64,000 bases of DNA from Sulfurivermis fontis. Its GTDB lineage: Bacteria > Pseudomonadota > Gammaproteobacteria > Thiohalomonadales > Thiohalomonadaceae. The notes under the pieces are model-generated. The model was not told the origin of the DNA and searched no databases. It saw only the letters and a program-made list of their open reading frames with translations. The stretch is from NCBI RefSeq assembly GCF_004001245.1, contig NZ_AP018724.1, positions 496,001 to 560,000 of the forward strand. The letters run 5' to 3'. The position numbers were made by a program, and so were the translations under genes. The stretch's first letter is position 1. Every line of letters starts with the position of its first letter. Of the stretch, positions 35,378 through 45,609 are shown in pieces.

Positions 35378-36687
35378 CACTGCAGCCAGCTGTTGATGTA
35401 TTCGAGGTCGGCGTCGCTGAGGATGCCGGCCGCCTGTTTCAGGCGCAGGGTGGACAGGGCGTAGTCGTAGCGGGCACGGGCGTAGTCGCGCTGGGCGCGG
35501 AACAGTTCGCGCTGCGAGTTGAGCACCTCCACGGCGGTGCGCGTGCCCACCTCGAAGCCGGCCTGTGTAGCCTGCAGGGCGGTCTTGGCGGAGGACAGCG
35601 CCTGGCGGCGGGCCTGCACGGTGCTGATGCCGGCGGTGACACCGAGATAGGCGTCGCGGGTCTGGCGCACAGTGGCGCGGCGGGTCTGTTCCAGCCCTTC
35701 CTGTGCCTGGGTATAGAGATGGGCCGCCTGGCGTGTGCTGGCGCTCACCCCGCCACCGGCGTACAGCGGCAGATTGAGCTGTAACCCGATGATGTTGCTG
35801 TTGTACTCGCTGCCGGACAGGTCGGACTCACTGGTGTCGGACCAGTTGTGGCTGGCCACGATATCCAGGGTCGGGTAGTGGCCGGCCTCGCGGCGCTTCA
35901 TTTCCTCGCGTGCCACATGGGTCGCCGCCTCGGCCGCCAGCAGTTGCAGGTTCTGCTGCAGGGCGGTTTCCTCCCACTTATCGATACTGGCCGGGTCCGG
36001 ACTCTGCAACGGGATTTCACCCGCCAGCGGCGCCAGCGCCGTGTGGTCGCGGCCGGTGATCTCGCGCAGCACTTCGCGGGCATTTTCCAGCTGGTTCTGC
36101 GCCACGATCTCCTGCGCCACGGCGGCATCGTAGCCGGCCTGCGCCTCATGCACGTCGGTGATGGCGGACAGACCGACCTCGAAGCGCTGCTGGGTCTGGC
36201 GCAACTGCTGGGCGATGGCGGTCTTTTCCGCCTGGGCAAAGCGCAGGTTGTCCTCGGCGGAGAGCAGATTGAAATAGGCTTCGGCGACGCGGACGATGAG
36301 GGCCTGCTTGGCCGCGCCGTACTGGGCGTCGGCCTGGGCAATGCCGGCATCCGCCTGACGCAATTGCACGTAGTACTCGTGGTGGTACAGCGCCTGGCGC
36401 AGGCTGAGCGAATAGCTGGAGGAGTTGTATTCGTTGTCGGGGTAGGCCGGCGTGTCGTACTCGAAGGCGTTGCGCTGGGTCTGCGCAGTGAAATTGATAC
36501 TGGGCAGCAGGGCGGCGCGGCTCAGCGGGCGGGCCTCCAGGGCGGCGCGGTGGCCGGCTTCGGCGGCACGCAACTGCGGATCACTTTCCTGGGCCAGGCG
36601 ATAGACATCGCGCAGGTCTTCACCCTGGGCGGCAGCGGCACCGGCCAGCAGGGCCAGGGCGAGCACTCTTGCTACGGAATTGGACAT
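35377..36687 (-). CDS. tolC: TolC-family outer membrane channel protein
   Basis: Trimeric outer-membrane tunnel for type I secretion and multidrug efflux. The ATG at 36687 gives 436 residues starting with a signal peptide (MSNSVARVLALALLAGAAAAQG). Two OEP repeats are seen; DLRDVYRLAQESDPQLRAAEAG and FNLLSAEDNLRFAQAEKTAIAQQLRQ are typical of TolC, as is AGILSDADLEYINSWL at the end. It lies downstream of pcm, a conserved pairing in proteobacteria. The upstream ATG (36699) is an alternative start. Confidence 0.93.
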   Translation of the reverse strand: MSNSVARVLALALLAGAAAAQGEDLRDVYRLAQESDPQLRAAEAGHRAALEARPLSRAALLPSINFTAQTQRNAFEYDTPAYPDNEYNSSSYSLSLRQALYHHEYYVQLRQADAGIAQADAQYGAAKQALIVRVAEAYFNLLSAEDNLRFAQAEKTAIAQQLRQTQQRFEVGLSAITDVHEAQAGYDAAVAQEIVAQNQLENAREVLREITGRDHTALAPLAGEIPLQSPDPASIDKWEETALQQNLQLLAAEAATHVAREEMKRREAGHYPTLDIVASHNWSDTSESDLSGSEYNSNIIGLQLNLPLYAGGGVSASTRQAAHLYTQAQEGLEQTRRATVRQTRDAYLGVTAGISTVQARRQALSSAKTALQATQAGFEVGTRTAVEVLNSQRELFRAQRDYARARYDYALSTLRLKQAAGILSDADLEYINSWLQ

Positions 36688-36753
36688 GGTATCCCTCATG
36701 ACGGGGTGTATAAGGAAACGCTAATAATGCGGTTGCGGCCGTACCGGATCAAG

Positions 36754-37416
36754 TCACAACACGAACCGCGGCGGTCGTGGTGCGTTCTGCAGCGGGGGCA
36801 GCTCGGTTTCGAACAGGCTTTCGCGGGTCCAATGATTTTCACCGACGCGGGTGATCAGCAGGGCCTCCATGGCCGGCGCCTCCCCTACCACCACAAACAG
36901 CCGGCCGCCGATATTCAGTTCCTGCTGCAGCGCCTGCGGCAGTTCCGGCAGCGAGCCGGTGACGGCAATGACATCATAGCTGCCGCGGCGCGGCCAGCCC
37001 GCCGCGGCGTCACCTTCGTCGACGGTGACGTTGGTCAGACCGCGTGCCGCAAGGCGTTGTTCCGCTGCCTGCTTCAGTTGCGGCACGATCTCCACGCTGT
37101 ACACATGGCGCGCCAGTTGTGCCAGCAGGGCGGTGACGTAGCCGCTGCCGGTGCCGATCTCCAGCACACTTTCATCCGGTTGTACCGCGAGGGCCTGCAG
37201 CAGGCGTGCCTCCAAACGCGGCGGCATCATCACTTGGCCGTGGCCGAGGGGCAGGGCGATGTCGGTGAAGGCCAGGTTGCGGTACGGCGGCGGCACGAAG
37301 TCCTCGCGCGGCGTGCGCATGATCAGGTCGAGCACCTGGTCATCCACCACCTCCCACGGACGGATCTGCTGTGCGATCATGTTGTGGCGGGCCTGTTCCA
37401 GATTCATGTCGACCAT
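36754..37416 (-). CDS. protein-L-isoaspartate O-methyltransferase family protein
   Basis: A 220-residue SAM-dependent methyltransferase of the PCMT family that in its classical form starts repair of isoaspartyl residues. It has ARHNMIAQQIRPWEVVDDQVLDLI at the N-terminus and VLEIGTGSGYVTALLAQLA as SAM motif I. It is of the divergent subgroup found beside tolC rather than the surE-pcm-nlpD type, so the true substrate may differ. The ATG at 37416 has a GAGGA site. First gene of the pcm-tolC-hydrolase operon. Confidence 0.9.
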   Translation of the reverse strand: MVDMNLEQARHNMIAQQIRPWEVVDDQVLDLIMRTPREDFVPPPYRNLAFTDIALPLGHGQVMMPPRLEARLLQALAVQPDESVLEIGTGSGYVTALLAQLARHVYSVEIVPQLKQAAEQRLAARGLTNVTVDEGDAAAGWPRRGSYDVIAVTGSLPELPQALQQELNIGGRLFVVVGEAPAMEALLITRVGENHWTRESLFETELPPLQNAPRPPRFVL

Positions 37417-37452
37417 GCTGATTCCTCGGGGTTTTTCTTGTGGGAGTAGCGA

Positions 37453-37468
37453 CTGACCGATTGGTCAG
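37453..37468. promoter_or_regulatory. TetR-type operator candidate
   Basis: CTGACCGATTGGTCAG is a near-perfect 16-bp palindrome 37-52 bp upstream of the pcm-tolC start codon, where a promoter would lie. Palindromes of the form TGACCnnnnGGTCA are typical TetR-family operators, often at efflux genes. No tetR gene is in the window. The site also lies about 150 bp upstream of the divergent thiC riboswitch. Confidence 0.5.
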
Positions 37469-37599
37469 CCGGAGGTTACGCCTTTCCTGTATCGTGAACA
37501 AGCGGCGCGGCATCAAGTAACATCACGTTTTATAGCGAATATTTCAAGCAAGGCAAAGACTTACCTTGCAACTCGGGCACCGATCCGATATGTTTGCAG

Positions 37600-39588
<1,989 letters not shown>

Positions 39589-39614
39589 GTCCGCCACTAC
39601 CTGCGATATCACTC

Positions 39615-39649
39615 AGCGCCCTTCCCATCCTGTGGACAGGGCGCTTTTG
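39615..39649 (+). terminator. terminator after thiC
   Basis: agcgccct (39615-39622) pairs with agggcgct (39638-39645), followed by TTTTGTTTT. The inner bases tcc/gga extend the stem. It lies 27 bp after the thiC stop. Confidence 0.85.
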
Positions 39650-39762
39650 TTTTGCGGAGTTCAGAGGCGGGATGCGTTGGCGCAGGGCAATGCGACGGCG
39701 GTGACTTCGGTACCGCTCGTGGTCACTCGACGTAACCACGACCGGGGAAATCGCAGAGCTAA

Positions 39763-39840
39763 GGAAGCTCTGAATAAGTTCAAAGCTTCCGCGGCTCAGG
39801 GATGTGGTTTTGTCCACGGATGGACTTATTCAGACCTTCC
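39763..39840 (-). mobile_element. IS5-related MITE, copy 2 (78 bp, internally deleted)
   Basis: In reverse orientation: left end GGAAGCTCTGAATAAGT, right end read inwards GGAAGGTCTGAATAAGT. Flanks are CTAA (39759-39762) and CTGA (39841-39844), so the target duplication has one mismatch. Most of the interior is missing; the junction follows the aagtccatcc repeat, which occurs twice in the long copies, suggesting deletion by recombination between the two. Confidence 0.85.
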
Positions 39841-39886
39841 CTGATGTGAGAAACATGCGCCACAGCAGGATGGCGCATGCGGTGAA

Positions 39887-40288
39887 TTATTCGTCGCCAC
39901 CCTCATCCTCGTCATCGTCGGCATCGTCGACGAAGATCTCTTCGTCGTAGTCGTCACCACCGAAATCGGTGGCCACGGCGGCGGTCTTGGCGGTGGCGGG
40001 GCGTCCCTTTTCAGGGATGTTGACAACCTTGGCGCCGCGCGGGGTGAAGCCGTTGCGGGCCTTGCGGTAGGCGTTCTTCAGCTCGGTTTCCAGTTCCTTT
40101 TCCGAGGCCTTCAGCTCGCGCAGCTTGGGTTCGACGATGGCACGCTTGTATTCGAGGATCTCGCCGCGCTGCAGGTTGAACACGTAGACGGTGGTGGGGT
40201 CGCCGGTGTTGAGGCGGCTATCCATGGCCACGGGGGAGCTGCGCTCGCCGGCCTCGAGGTAGCCGTACCACAGGGTGTTGTCGGACAT
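39887..40288 (-). CDS. conserved-looking hypothetical protein with acidic tail
   Basis: A 133-residue protein that I do not recognise. It starts MSDNTLWYGYLEAGERSSPV, then has VYVFNLQRGEILEYKRAIV, a predicted helical charged stretch (LRELKASEKELETELKNAYRKA, about residues 76-97) and an Asp/Glu-rich C-terminus of about 25 residues (DDYDEEIF...DDADDDEDEGGDE). It has no signal peptide and no cysteine. The acidic tail suggests interaction with a basic partner or nucleic-acid-binding protein. It is a single gene between MITE 2 and an MFS gene. Confidence 0.75.
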   Translation of the reverse strand: MSDNTLWYGYLEAGERSSPVAMDSRLNTGDPTTVYVFNLQRGEILEYKRAIVEPKLRELKASEKELETELKNAYRKARNGFTPRGAKVVNIPEKGRPATAKTAAVATDFGGDDYDEEIFVDDADDDEDEGGDE

Positions 40289-40351
40289 TTGATCTCTCGC
40301 GCTGGATTCGGAATGTGAATGTCGCGCATTTTCGGCAAAGCCGCAGCGCTG

Positions 40352-41524
40352 TCAATAGGGCCGGGAGGTCATTTTTCGTCCCTGCCGCAGGGCCAGGGGC
40401 AGGAACAGCAGGACGCAGAGGATTTCCAGGCCGCCGACGATGAGGAAGGCCGGCGGGTAGGCGCCGAACAGGCCCACCAGGGCGCCGCCGCTCAGGGGGC
40501 CGAGGACGAAGCCGAGGGAGCCGGCGAAGTTGAAGCCGCTCATGGCCAGGGCCTTGTGTTCCGGGCGCGACAGCTCGGTCACCAGCACCAGCGAGGGGGC
40601 GTACATCAGCGAGGCCGTGACACCGCCGGCGAACATCAGCCAGGGGATGTGGCTGCCGTCGACGTAGCCGATGGCGGCGAGGGTGAGGCCGTAGGCGGCG
40701 CTGCCGGCCAGCATCATCCACAGCGGGTTCCAGCGCCGCGACAGCAGCCCGGCAGGCCAGGTGAGCAGGGAGAAGGGCAGCAGGAACAGGGCCATCACCA
40801 GGCCGATGCGGCCGGCGTCCAGGCCGATGACCGTGGCCAGGTACAGCGACAGGGTGGAGACGATGAAGCCGACGGTGAGACGGTCGACGAAGGCGAAGGC
40901 GTAGGGCAGCAGCAGGCCGCGATTCTCCGGCAGGGCGCGCAACAGGGCGCGCAGGCCGCCGTGGTCATGCTGTGCGGCGTGTTCGCGCAGGGCGAGGGCG
41001 GCGAAAGGGGTGAGCAGGGCAAGCAGGACGAAGCCGTAGGTGAGCACTGCCTCACCACCGCCGTGGCGACCGATGAGTCCCCCCAGCGGCGCGCCGCTGG
41101 CGACGCCCAGGCTGATGGCCGCGCCGATCAGCCCCATCACGGCGCCGCTGTCGCGTTCGCGCACCTGATCCGCCGCCAGCGCCATCAGCAGGCTGAGGGC
41201 GGTGATGTGGGCGCAGCCCTCGAGGAAGCGCCACAGCAGGTACACGCCGTAGCTCCAGTCCTGCAGCAGCATCAGCAGGGAGAAGGCGTTCAGTGCCAGC
41301 GCGGCGACGATGATCACCTTGCGCCGCCGCCACAGGTCCGACAACAGCCCGGCCAGCGGCACGAACAGCAGGGCCCCCACCATGTTGGCGGACATGAACA
41401 GGTGTTGCTCGAAATCCGTGAGGTGCGGATAGCGCCCGCCGGTGAGCTCGCGCAGCACCGGCACCATGCCGGTGACCGGCAGCATCAGGAGGTAGAGGCA
41501 GAGGGCGATGGGGGCCAGGGACAT
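40352..41524 (-). CDS. MFS transporter
   Basis: A 390-residue major facilitator with about 12 transmembrane helices. The loop 2-3 motif is present in altered form (GLLSDLWRRRKVII) and its repeat in the second half is AGLLSRRWNPLWMML. The profile resembles drug/metabolite:H+ antiporters of the DHA1 kind, but the substrate is unknown. The ATG at 41524 is chosen so that the first helix begins within 5 residues; the upstream ATG (41563) adds 13 residues. Confidence 0.88.
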   Translation of the reverse strand: MSLAPIALCLYLLMLPVTGMVPVLRELTGGRYPHLTDFEQHLFMSANMVGALLFVPLAGLLSDLWRRRKVIIVAALALNAFSLLMLLQDWSYGVYLLWRFLEGCAHITALSLLMALAADQVRERDSGAVMGLIGAAISLGVASGAPLGGLIGRHGGGEAVLTYGFVLLALLTPFAALALREHAAQHDHGGLRALLRALPENRGLLLPYAFAFVDRLTVGFIVSTLSLYLATVIGLDAGRIGLVMALFLLPFSLLTWPAGLLSRRWNPLWMMLAGSAAYGLTLAAIGYVDGSHIPWLMFAGGVTASLMYAPSLVLVTELSRPEHKALAMSGFNFAGSLGFVLGPLSGGALVGLFGAYPPAFLIVGGLEILCVLLFLPLALRQGRKMTSRPY

Positions 41525-41601
41525 GACGGCAGTGGCGTGTATTGGGTGCCGCCACCATAGCACGTCCCTCGCGCCTTCCGGCTGATCCAGCTCAAGGCAC
41601 C

Positions 41602-41639
41602 CCCTATGTAGGTCGGACTCCAGTCCGACCTACATAGGG
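41602..41639. repeat. perfect 18-bp palindromic repeat
   Basis: CCCTATGTAGGTCGGACT and its exact reverse complement are separated by only 2 nt. The core GTAGGTCGGACT...AGTCCGACCTAC is of the kind widely dispersed as intergenic repeats in gammaproteobacteria (recalled, not searched). It sits between the oxidoreductase and MFS genes; no second copy seen here. It could act as a terminator-like hairpin though no T-run follows. Confidence 0.85.
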
Positions 41640-41642
41640 CGG

Positions 41643-42308
41643 TCATTTCTCGAAGATCAGCCCGTCCGGCACGGCACCCAGTTCGATGAGGGCGGCGTTG
41701 ACGGAGTTGACGAAGGGCGGTGGGCCGCAGACGTAGAAGCGCTGGCTGAAGTCGTCGATGGTGCTGCGCAGGAAGTCGAAGTCGATGCGGCCGCCGCGGC
41801 AGTTGCAGTCGGTGGCGCGGCTGCACAGCAACTGGCTTTGCTCGCCCAGGTAGCCGTGCAGTTCCTGGCCGCAGATGATGTCGGCGGGGCTCTTGTTGCT
41901 GAAGATGAGACGGTGGCCCGCCAGTTTTTCCTCGGCGGCGAGCTGGCGCAGGATGGCCATGAACGGGGTGATGCCGGCGCCGGCGGCGATGAAGGTGCCC
42001 GGCCCCTGGTAGCGGATGGCACCGAAGGGCTGGCTCATCAGCAGCCGGCTGCCGGGGCGCAGCCGGTGCAACTGTGCGGTGACGCCGTGATGCTCGGGGT
42101 AGCCCTTGATGGTGAACTCCAGCACGCCGTCGCCGGGCAGCGAGGTGGGGGTGAAGGGGCGGCCCTGATCGCGCCACTCCGGCGTGTCGATGGCCAGTTC
42201 CACACCCTGGCCGGGGACGAAGTCGAATCCCGTGGGGCGGCTGACGATGAGGCGCCGCACGTCGTGGGTGACGAATTCGTTGAGCAGCAGGTCGACCTGG
42301 TAGTCCAT
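41643..42308 (-). CDS. FAD/NAD(P)-binding ferredoxin-reductase-like protein
   Basis: A 221-residue flavin reductase of the FNR superfamily. The FAD-binding barrel includes GRPFTPTSLPGDGVLEFTIKGY (RPFT in place of RxYS) and the NAD(P) domain GTFIAAGAGITPFMAILRQL with an ending VCGPPPFVNSVNAALIELG. There is no attached 2Fe-2S domain, so it needs a separate acceptor. Downstream is a membrane protein gene transcribed first (42319-42828); both probably form one unit. Function otherwise unknown. Confidence 0.85.
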   Translation of the reverse strand: MDYQVDLLLNEFVTHDVRRLIVSRPTGFDFVPGQGVELAIDTPEWRDQGRPFTPTSLPGDGVLEFTIKGYPEHHGVTAQLHRLRPGSRLLMSQPFGAIRYQGPGTFIAAGAGITPFMAILRQLAAEEKLAGHRLIFSNKSPADIICGQELHGYLGEQSQLLCSRATDCNCRGGRIDFDFLRSTIDDFSQRFYVCGPPPFVNSVNAALIELGAVPDGLIFEK

Positions 42309-42318
42309 GACGTCCTCC

Positions 42319-42828
42319 CTACAGACCGAAGGCCTCCACGCTCCAGCTGGCGCCGCCGGGCACCGCCTCGGGGTAGTGATGGAGGATGTAGTCCTCCACC
42401 GCTTTCACCTTTTCCGCCGGCACGTCGATCATCAGCAGGATCTCGCCGTGGGCCAGGGCCGCGCGGAACTCGTTCAGGTGTACGTGGGGCACATAGGTGG
42501 TGAACAGGAAGCCGCCGAGGAAGGTCAGCGCCATCACCGCCAGGCTTGCAACCGCCCAGCCGGTGGCGCCTTCCACCAGGGCGGCGATGAACACCAGCAG
42601 GGCGAGGCCGAACAGCAGCAGATTGCCGTTCCACAGCCAGGACTCCAGGCGGCCGGCGAGGTCGGATTGCTGCTGCGCCGTCGGGCGGGGCAGGCGGGCG
42701 AGACGGCCGGCGCGCTGGGCGAGGGCGTGGATGTGGCGGGCATCCACCCCGGTGCCGTCGGCCAGGGTGTCCACCGCGTGGCGGGCGTGTACCGGATCGG
42801 GGAACAGGAAGTAGAGTCGGCGTTTCAT
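42319..42828 (-). CDS. membrane protein of unknown function (DUF1269-like)
   Basis: A 169-residue protein starting MKRRLYFLFPDPVHARHAVDTL, a soluble alpha/beta lead about 60 residues long, followed by two hydrophobic helices (NLLLFGLALLVFIAALVEGA and VASLAVMALTFLGGFLFTTYV) and a C-terminal soluble part with EILLMIDVPAEKVKAVEDYI. This layout is like DUF1269-type proteins, in which a glycine-rich membrane helical pair separates ferredoxin-like parts. The ATG at 42828 has a GGAGG site; a longer open frame upstream is not used. Confidence 0.7.
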   Translation of the reverse strand: MKRRLYFLFPDPVHARHAVDTLADGTGVDARHIHALAQRAGRLARLPRPTAQQQSDLAGRLESWLWNGNLLLFGLALLVFIAALVEGATGWAVASLAVMALTFLGGFLFTTYVPHVHLNEFRAALAHGEILLMIDVPAEKVKAVEDYILHHYPEAVPGGASWSVEAFGL

Positions 42829-42973
42829 GGGGGGCCTCCCGGCGTAGGGCGCCTGTTGGCGGTGTGTACCTAAAGCTATAGAAATGTTGAGCCGATTTAT
42901 CAAGTTTTGCCGGTGGTAGAATGCCGCCACTTTGGTCCGGGGGTGGAACAACGGCGTGAAAACAGAAGGCAGC

Positions 42974-43666
42974 ATGCGGCTGGACCGCTACGTCAGCCAG
43001 GCGGCCGGGGTGTCGCGGGCGGCGGTGCGCGCGCTGCTGCGGCGCGGTGCCGTGAGCGTGGACGGCAGGGTGGTCAAGGCGGCCGACCTGCAGGTGCCGG
43101 CCGGCAGCCGGGTCGAACTGGAGGGCCAGCCGCTGGCCCTGCCCGGTCCGCGCTATTTCATGCTCCACAAGCCGGCCGGGGTGGTGTGCTCCACCAGCGA
43201 CGGCGAGCATGCCACGGTGCTCAGTCTGCTGGCGGAGCCGCGCCGCGAACTGCTGCACCCGGTGGGGCGGCTGGACATCGATACCACCGGCCTGGTGCTG
43301 CTCACCGACGATGGCGCCTGGTCCCATGGCATCACCAGCCCGCGTCGCCACCGCGACAAGGTCTACCGCGCCACCCTGGCCGAGCCGCTGGCGGCGGATG
43401 CCGCGGCGCGCCTTGCCGCCGGCCTGCTGCTCAAGGGCGAGGAGAAACCCACCCTGCCGGCGCAACTGGACATCCTGTCCCCCACCGAGGCGCGCATCAC
43501 CCTGCACGAGGGGCGCTACCACCAGGTCAAGCGCATGTTCGCCGCCCTGGGCAATCGCGTGATCGCGCTGCACCGCGAGGCCATCGGCGCGGTGGTGCTC
43601 GACCCGTCCCTCGCGCCGGGGCAGTACCGCGCCTTGCGCGCCGACGAGGTGGCGGCCCTGCGATGA
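42974..43666 (+). CDS. rsuA: 16S rRNA pseudouridine(516) synthase
   Basis: Converts U516 of 16S rRNA to pseudouridine. It has 230 residues (231 in E. coli): an N-terminal S4 RNA-binding domain (LDRYVSQAAGVSRAAVRALL), then FMLHKPAGVVCST and the catalytic Asp in HPVGRLDIDTTGLVLLTDDG, ending with EGRYHQVKRMFAALGNRV. RluE/RluF are possible alternatives, but the ending and length fit RsuA. Overlaps the methyltransferase gene by 4 nt. Confidence 0.92.
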   Translation: MRLDRYVSQAAGVSRAAVRALLRRGAVSVDGRVVKAADLQVPAGSRVELEGQPLALPGPRYFMLHKPAGVVCSTSDGEHATVLSLLAEPRRELLHPVGRLDIDTTGLVLLTDDGAWSHGITSPRRHRDKVYRATLAEPLAADAAARLAAGLLLKGEEKPTLPAQLDILSPTEARITLHEGRYHQVKRMFAALGNRVIALHREAIGAVVLDPSLAPGQYRALRADEVAALR

Positions 43667-44688
43667 GTCACGACGGCGCCCTGGCCCTGCTGTTTCCATT
43701 TCTCCGCGCGCAAAGCGCGCCGGCACTGTGGGTGCTCGACGAGCACGGCGGCGGTCCCGGCATGCCGTCGCCCAACCGCGCGGTGACCGTGCTGTCCAAC
43801 CGCATCGACGTGACGGAGGAGATGCAGGCCGCCGGCTGGGTCGTGCAGTTTTCCGACTTCGATTTCGCCCCCTGGCCGGCGGGCAGCCTCGATGCGATCT
43901 TCTTTCGTGTCGCCAAGGAAAAGCCGGTGGTGCACCACGTCATCAACGCGGCGGCCGAGCGGCTTGCGCCGGGCGGCCGCCTGCTGCTCAGCGGCGGCAA
44001 GCAGCAGGGCATCAAGACCTATGCGCGGCACGCCGCGGAGCGTCTCGGCGGAGCGCTCGATTTCAGGAAGATGGGCAATGAATATCTGGCGGTGATCCGG
44101 TGTGGCGACCAGCGCGGTGCGGCCCTGGATGAGCGCGACTATGCGACGCTGCGTCCGGTGATCAGCGACGGTGCGCTGAGCTACCTCAGCAAGCCGGGCC
44201 TGTACGGTTGGGACAAGGTGGATGCCGGCAGCGCCCTGCTGGTGGCGCATCTGCCGGAGTGCGCGCCGCAGCAGGTGCTGGACCTGGGTTGCGGCTATGG
44301 CTATCTGTCGGTGCAGGCCTGGCACCGGCTGCAACCGCCGCGCATTGTCGCCACGGACAACAATGCCGCCGCGCTGCTCGCCTGCCGCGCCAACTTCGCG
44401 GCGCAGGGTATCGTTGGCGAGGTGATCGGCGCCGATTGCGGCGCGGGCGTCGACGGGCTGTTCGATCTGGTGCTGTGCAATCCGCCCTTCCATCAGGGCT
44501 TCGGCGTCGAGCGCGATCTCACCGAACGCTTTGTCGCCAGTGCGCGCCGCCATACTTCCGCGCAGGGGCAGGCACTGTTCGTCAGCAATGCCTTCCTGCC
44601 GCTGGAACAGGTGGCGCGGCGGCATTATGCGCAGGTCACCACCCTGGCCAACGACGGCCGCTTCCGGGTGACGCAGATGTTGCCGTAA
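43663..44688 (+). CDS. class I rRNA methyltransferase, RsmC/RlmG-like
   Basis: A 341-residue methyltransferase with a duplicated layout: a degenerate N-terminal half (about 1-165) and a catalytic C-terminal half with SAM motif VLDLGCGYGYLSV and the N2-guanine-methylating NPPF motif in LVLCNPPFHQGFG. This fits RsmC (16S G1207) or RlmG (23S G1835). It is coupled to rsuA, another 16S modifier, which favours RsmC. Confidence 0.88.
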   Translation: MSHDGALALLFPFLRAQSAPALWVLDEHGGGPGMPSPNRAVTVLSNRIDVTEEMQAAGWVVQFSDFDFAPWPAGSLDAIFFRVAKEKPVVHHVINAAAERLAPGGRLLLSGGKQQGIKTYARHAAERLGGALDFRKMGNEYLAVIRCGDQRGAALDERDYATLRPVISDGALSYLSKPGLYGWDKVDAGSALLVAHLPECAPQQVLDLGCGYGYLSVQAWHRLQPPRIVATDNNAAALLACRANFAAQGIVGEVIGADCGAGVDGLFDLVLCNPPFHQGFGVERDLTERFVASARRHTSAQGQALFVSNAFLPLEQVARRHYAQVTTLANDGRFRVTQMLP

Positions 44689-44717
44689 CAGCGGGCAGGC
44701 TTATCTTTCCCCTGAAA

Positions 44718-44748
44718 CGAAGAACCCCGCCAGGGGCGGGGTTCTTCG
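44718..44748. terminator. terminator between convergent rsmC-like and cold-shock genes
   Basis: A perfect 14-bp stem cgaagaaccccgcc / ggcggggttcttcg with a 3-nt loop. On the minus strand the sequence after it is TTTC, so it mainly ends the cold-shock transcript; it lacks a proper T-run on the plus strand. Confidence 0.85.
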
Positions 44749-44772
44749 GTCAGAACGTGAAACGGTTCTGGC

Positions 44773-44976
44773 TTACTGGGCGACGACGTTGCTCGCCTGC
44801 GGACCCTTGGGGCCGTTCTGCAGGTCGAAGGTCACCTTCTGGCCTTCGGCCAGGGTCTTGAAGCCGGAGCCCTGGATGGCGGAGAAGTGGACGAAAACGT
44901 CCGCACCGCCGTTGTCCTGGGTGATGAAGCCAAAACCCTTAGCCTCGTTGAACCATTTCACAGTACCGGTAGCCAT
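44773..44976 (-). CDS. cold-shock protein (CspA family)
   Basis: A 67-residue single-domain nucleic-acid chaperone. It carries RNP1 (KGFGFI) and RNP2 (VFVHF) in the five-strand OB barrel, starting [18 protein letters not shown]. Such proteins melt RNA structure in the cold and in growth transitions. It has a leader of about 118 nt from a promoter at 45101-45130, in keeping with the long, structured leaders of csp mRNAs that control their own translation. Confidence 0.96.
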   Translation of the reverse strand: MATGTVKWFNEAKGFGFITQDNGGADVFVHFSAIQGSGFKTLAEGQKVTFDLQNGPKGPQASNVVAQ

Positions 44977-45100
44977 TACTTAATACCTCAAAAACAATTA
45001 ATTAGGGTGGTGCGTGCAGTTCATGAGAGGGGGTGTTCGGGAGGTATCACGGAGGAGTGACGACCTAAACTACCACTGCCATCATCTGCAGCTGTCGGGC

Positions 45101-45130
45101 ACTATACCCCCTTCCTTCGCCGAACGCCAA
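45101..45130 (-). promoter_or_regulatory. promoter of the cold-shock gene
   Basis: On the minus strand TTGGCG (45130-45125) and TATAGT (45106-45101) are separated by 18 bp. Transcription would start near 45094, giving a 5' leader of about 118 nt before the start codon at 44976. Confidence 0.65.
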
Positions 45131-45211
45131 GGAATTCTTGAGGCAAGTTTAGGGAAACCGGCGGGCCGATGTGTTAGCCTGTCGCCACCGTTTGCGCGGC
45201 ACAATTTCAAG

Positions 45212-45416
45212 GGAAGGTCTGAATAAGTCCATCCTGGACTTCTCAGGTCGCTCCCGCCCCTCCCTGGGCTGCGCGACATAAGTCCATCCGTGGACAAAAC
45301 CACGCCAAGCGAAAAGTGTGATTTTCGCTTGGCTTCATTTTTCAACGACTTATCGTCGTTGAAAAATGGCGGCACATCCCTGTGCCGCGGAAGCTCTGAA
45401 CTTTTTCAGAGCTTCC
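45212..45416 (+). mobile_element. IS5-related MITE, copy 3 (205 bp)
   Basis: Full-length copy: GGAAGGTCTGAATAAGT at the left, inverted GGAAGCTCTGAAAAAGT at the right (one change from copy 4), flanked by CAAG at 45208-45211 and 45417-45420. The interior forms hairpins around gtccatcctggac, gtccatccgtggac, gccaagcgaaaa...ttttcgcttggc, ttcaacgacttatcgtcgttgaa and cggcacatccctgtgccg. Nearly identical over its whole length to copy 4. Confidence 0.92.
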
Positions 45417-45557
45417 CAAGGCGGTGCCCGTGTAGCCGTCCACCACCTGTCCGTGCCGGTCCTCGTCACCGCAGGTACCACCATCAACGACAAACCATTC
45501 GGGGATGCCGGTCTCTCCGGTAGGGCCCCGCCGCGACATTCCCCTGTCCCGGACTTG

Positions 45558-45583
45558 GCACAGCCGTGATGGCACGGTTGTGC
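45558..45583 (+). promoter_or_regulatory. leader hairpin before the RRM gene
   Basis: gcacagccgtg (45558-45568) pairs with cacggttgtgc (45573-45583) apart from one G-U pair, around an ATGG loop. It ends 17 nt before the GGAGG ribosome-binding site of the RNA-binding protein gene, a position suited to translational self-control (inference). Confidence 0.5.
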
Positions 45584-45609
45584 GCACCACTATCAAGCTG
45601 GAGGTTTTC

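Noticed and set aside
45290-45523. Small open frames in the MITEs (beginning MAAHPCAAEAL or MDKTTPSE)
   Set aside because: They recur only because the repeat recurs; no ribosome-binding site or conservation pattern of coding is seen.
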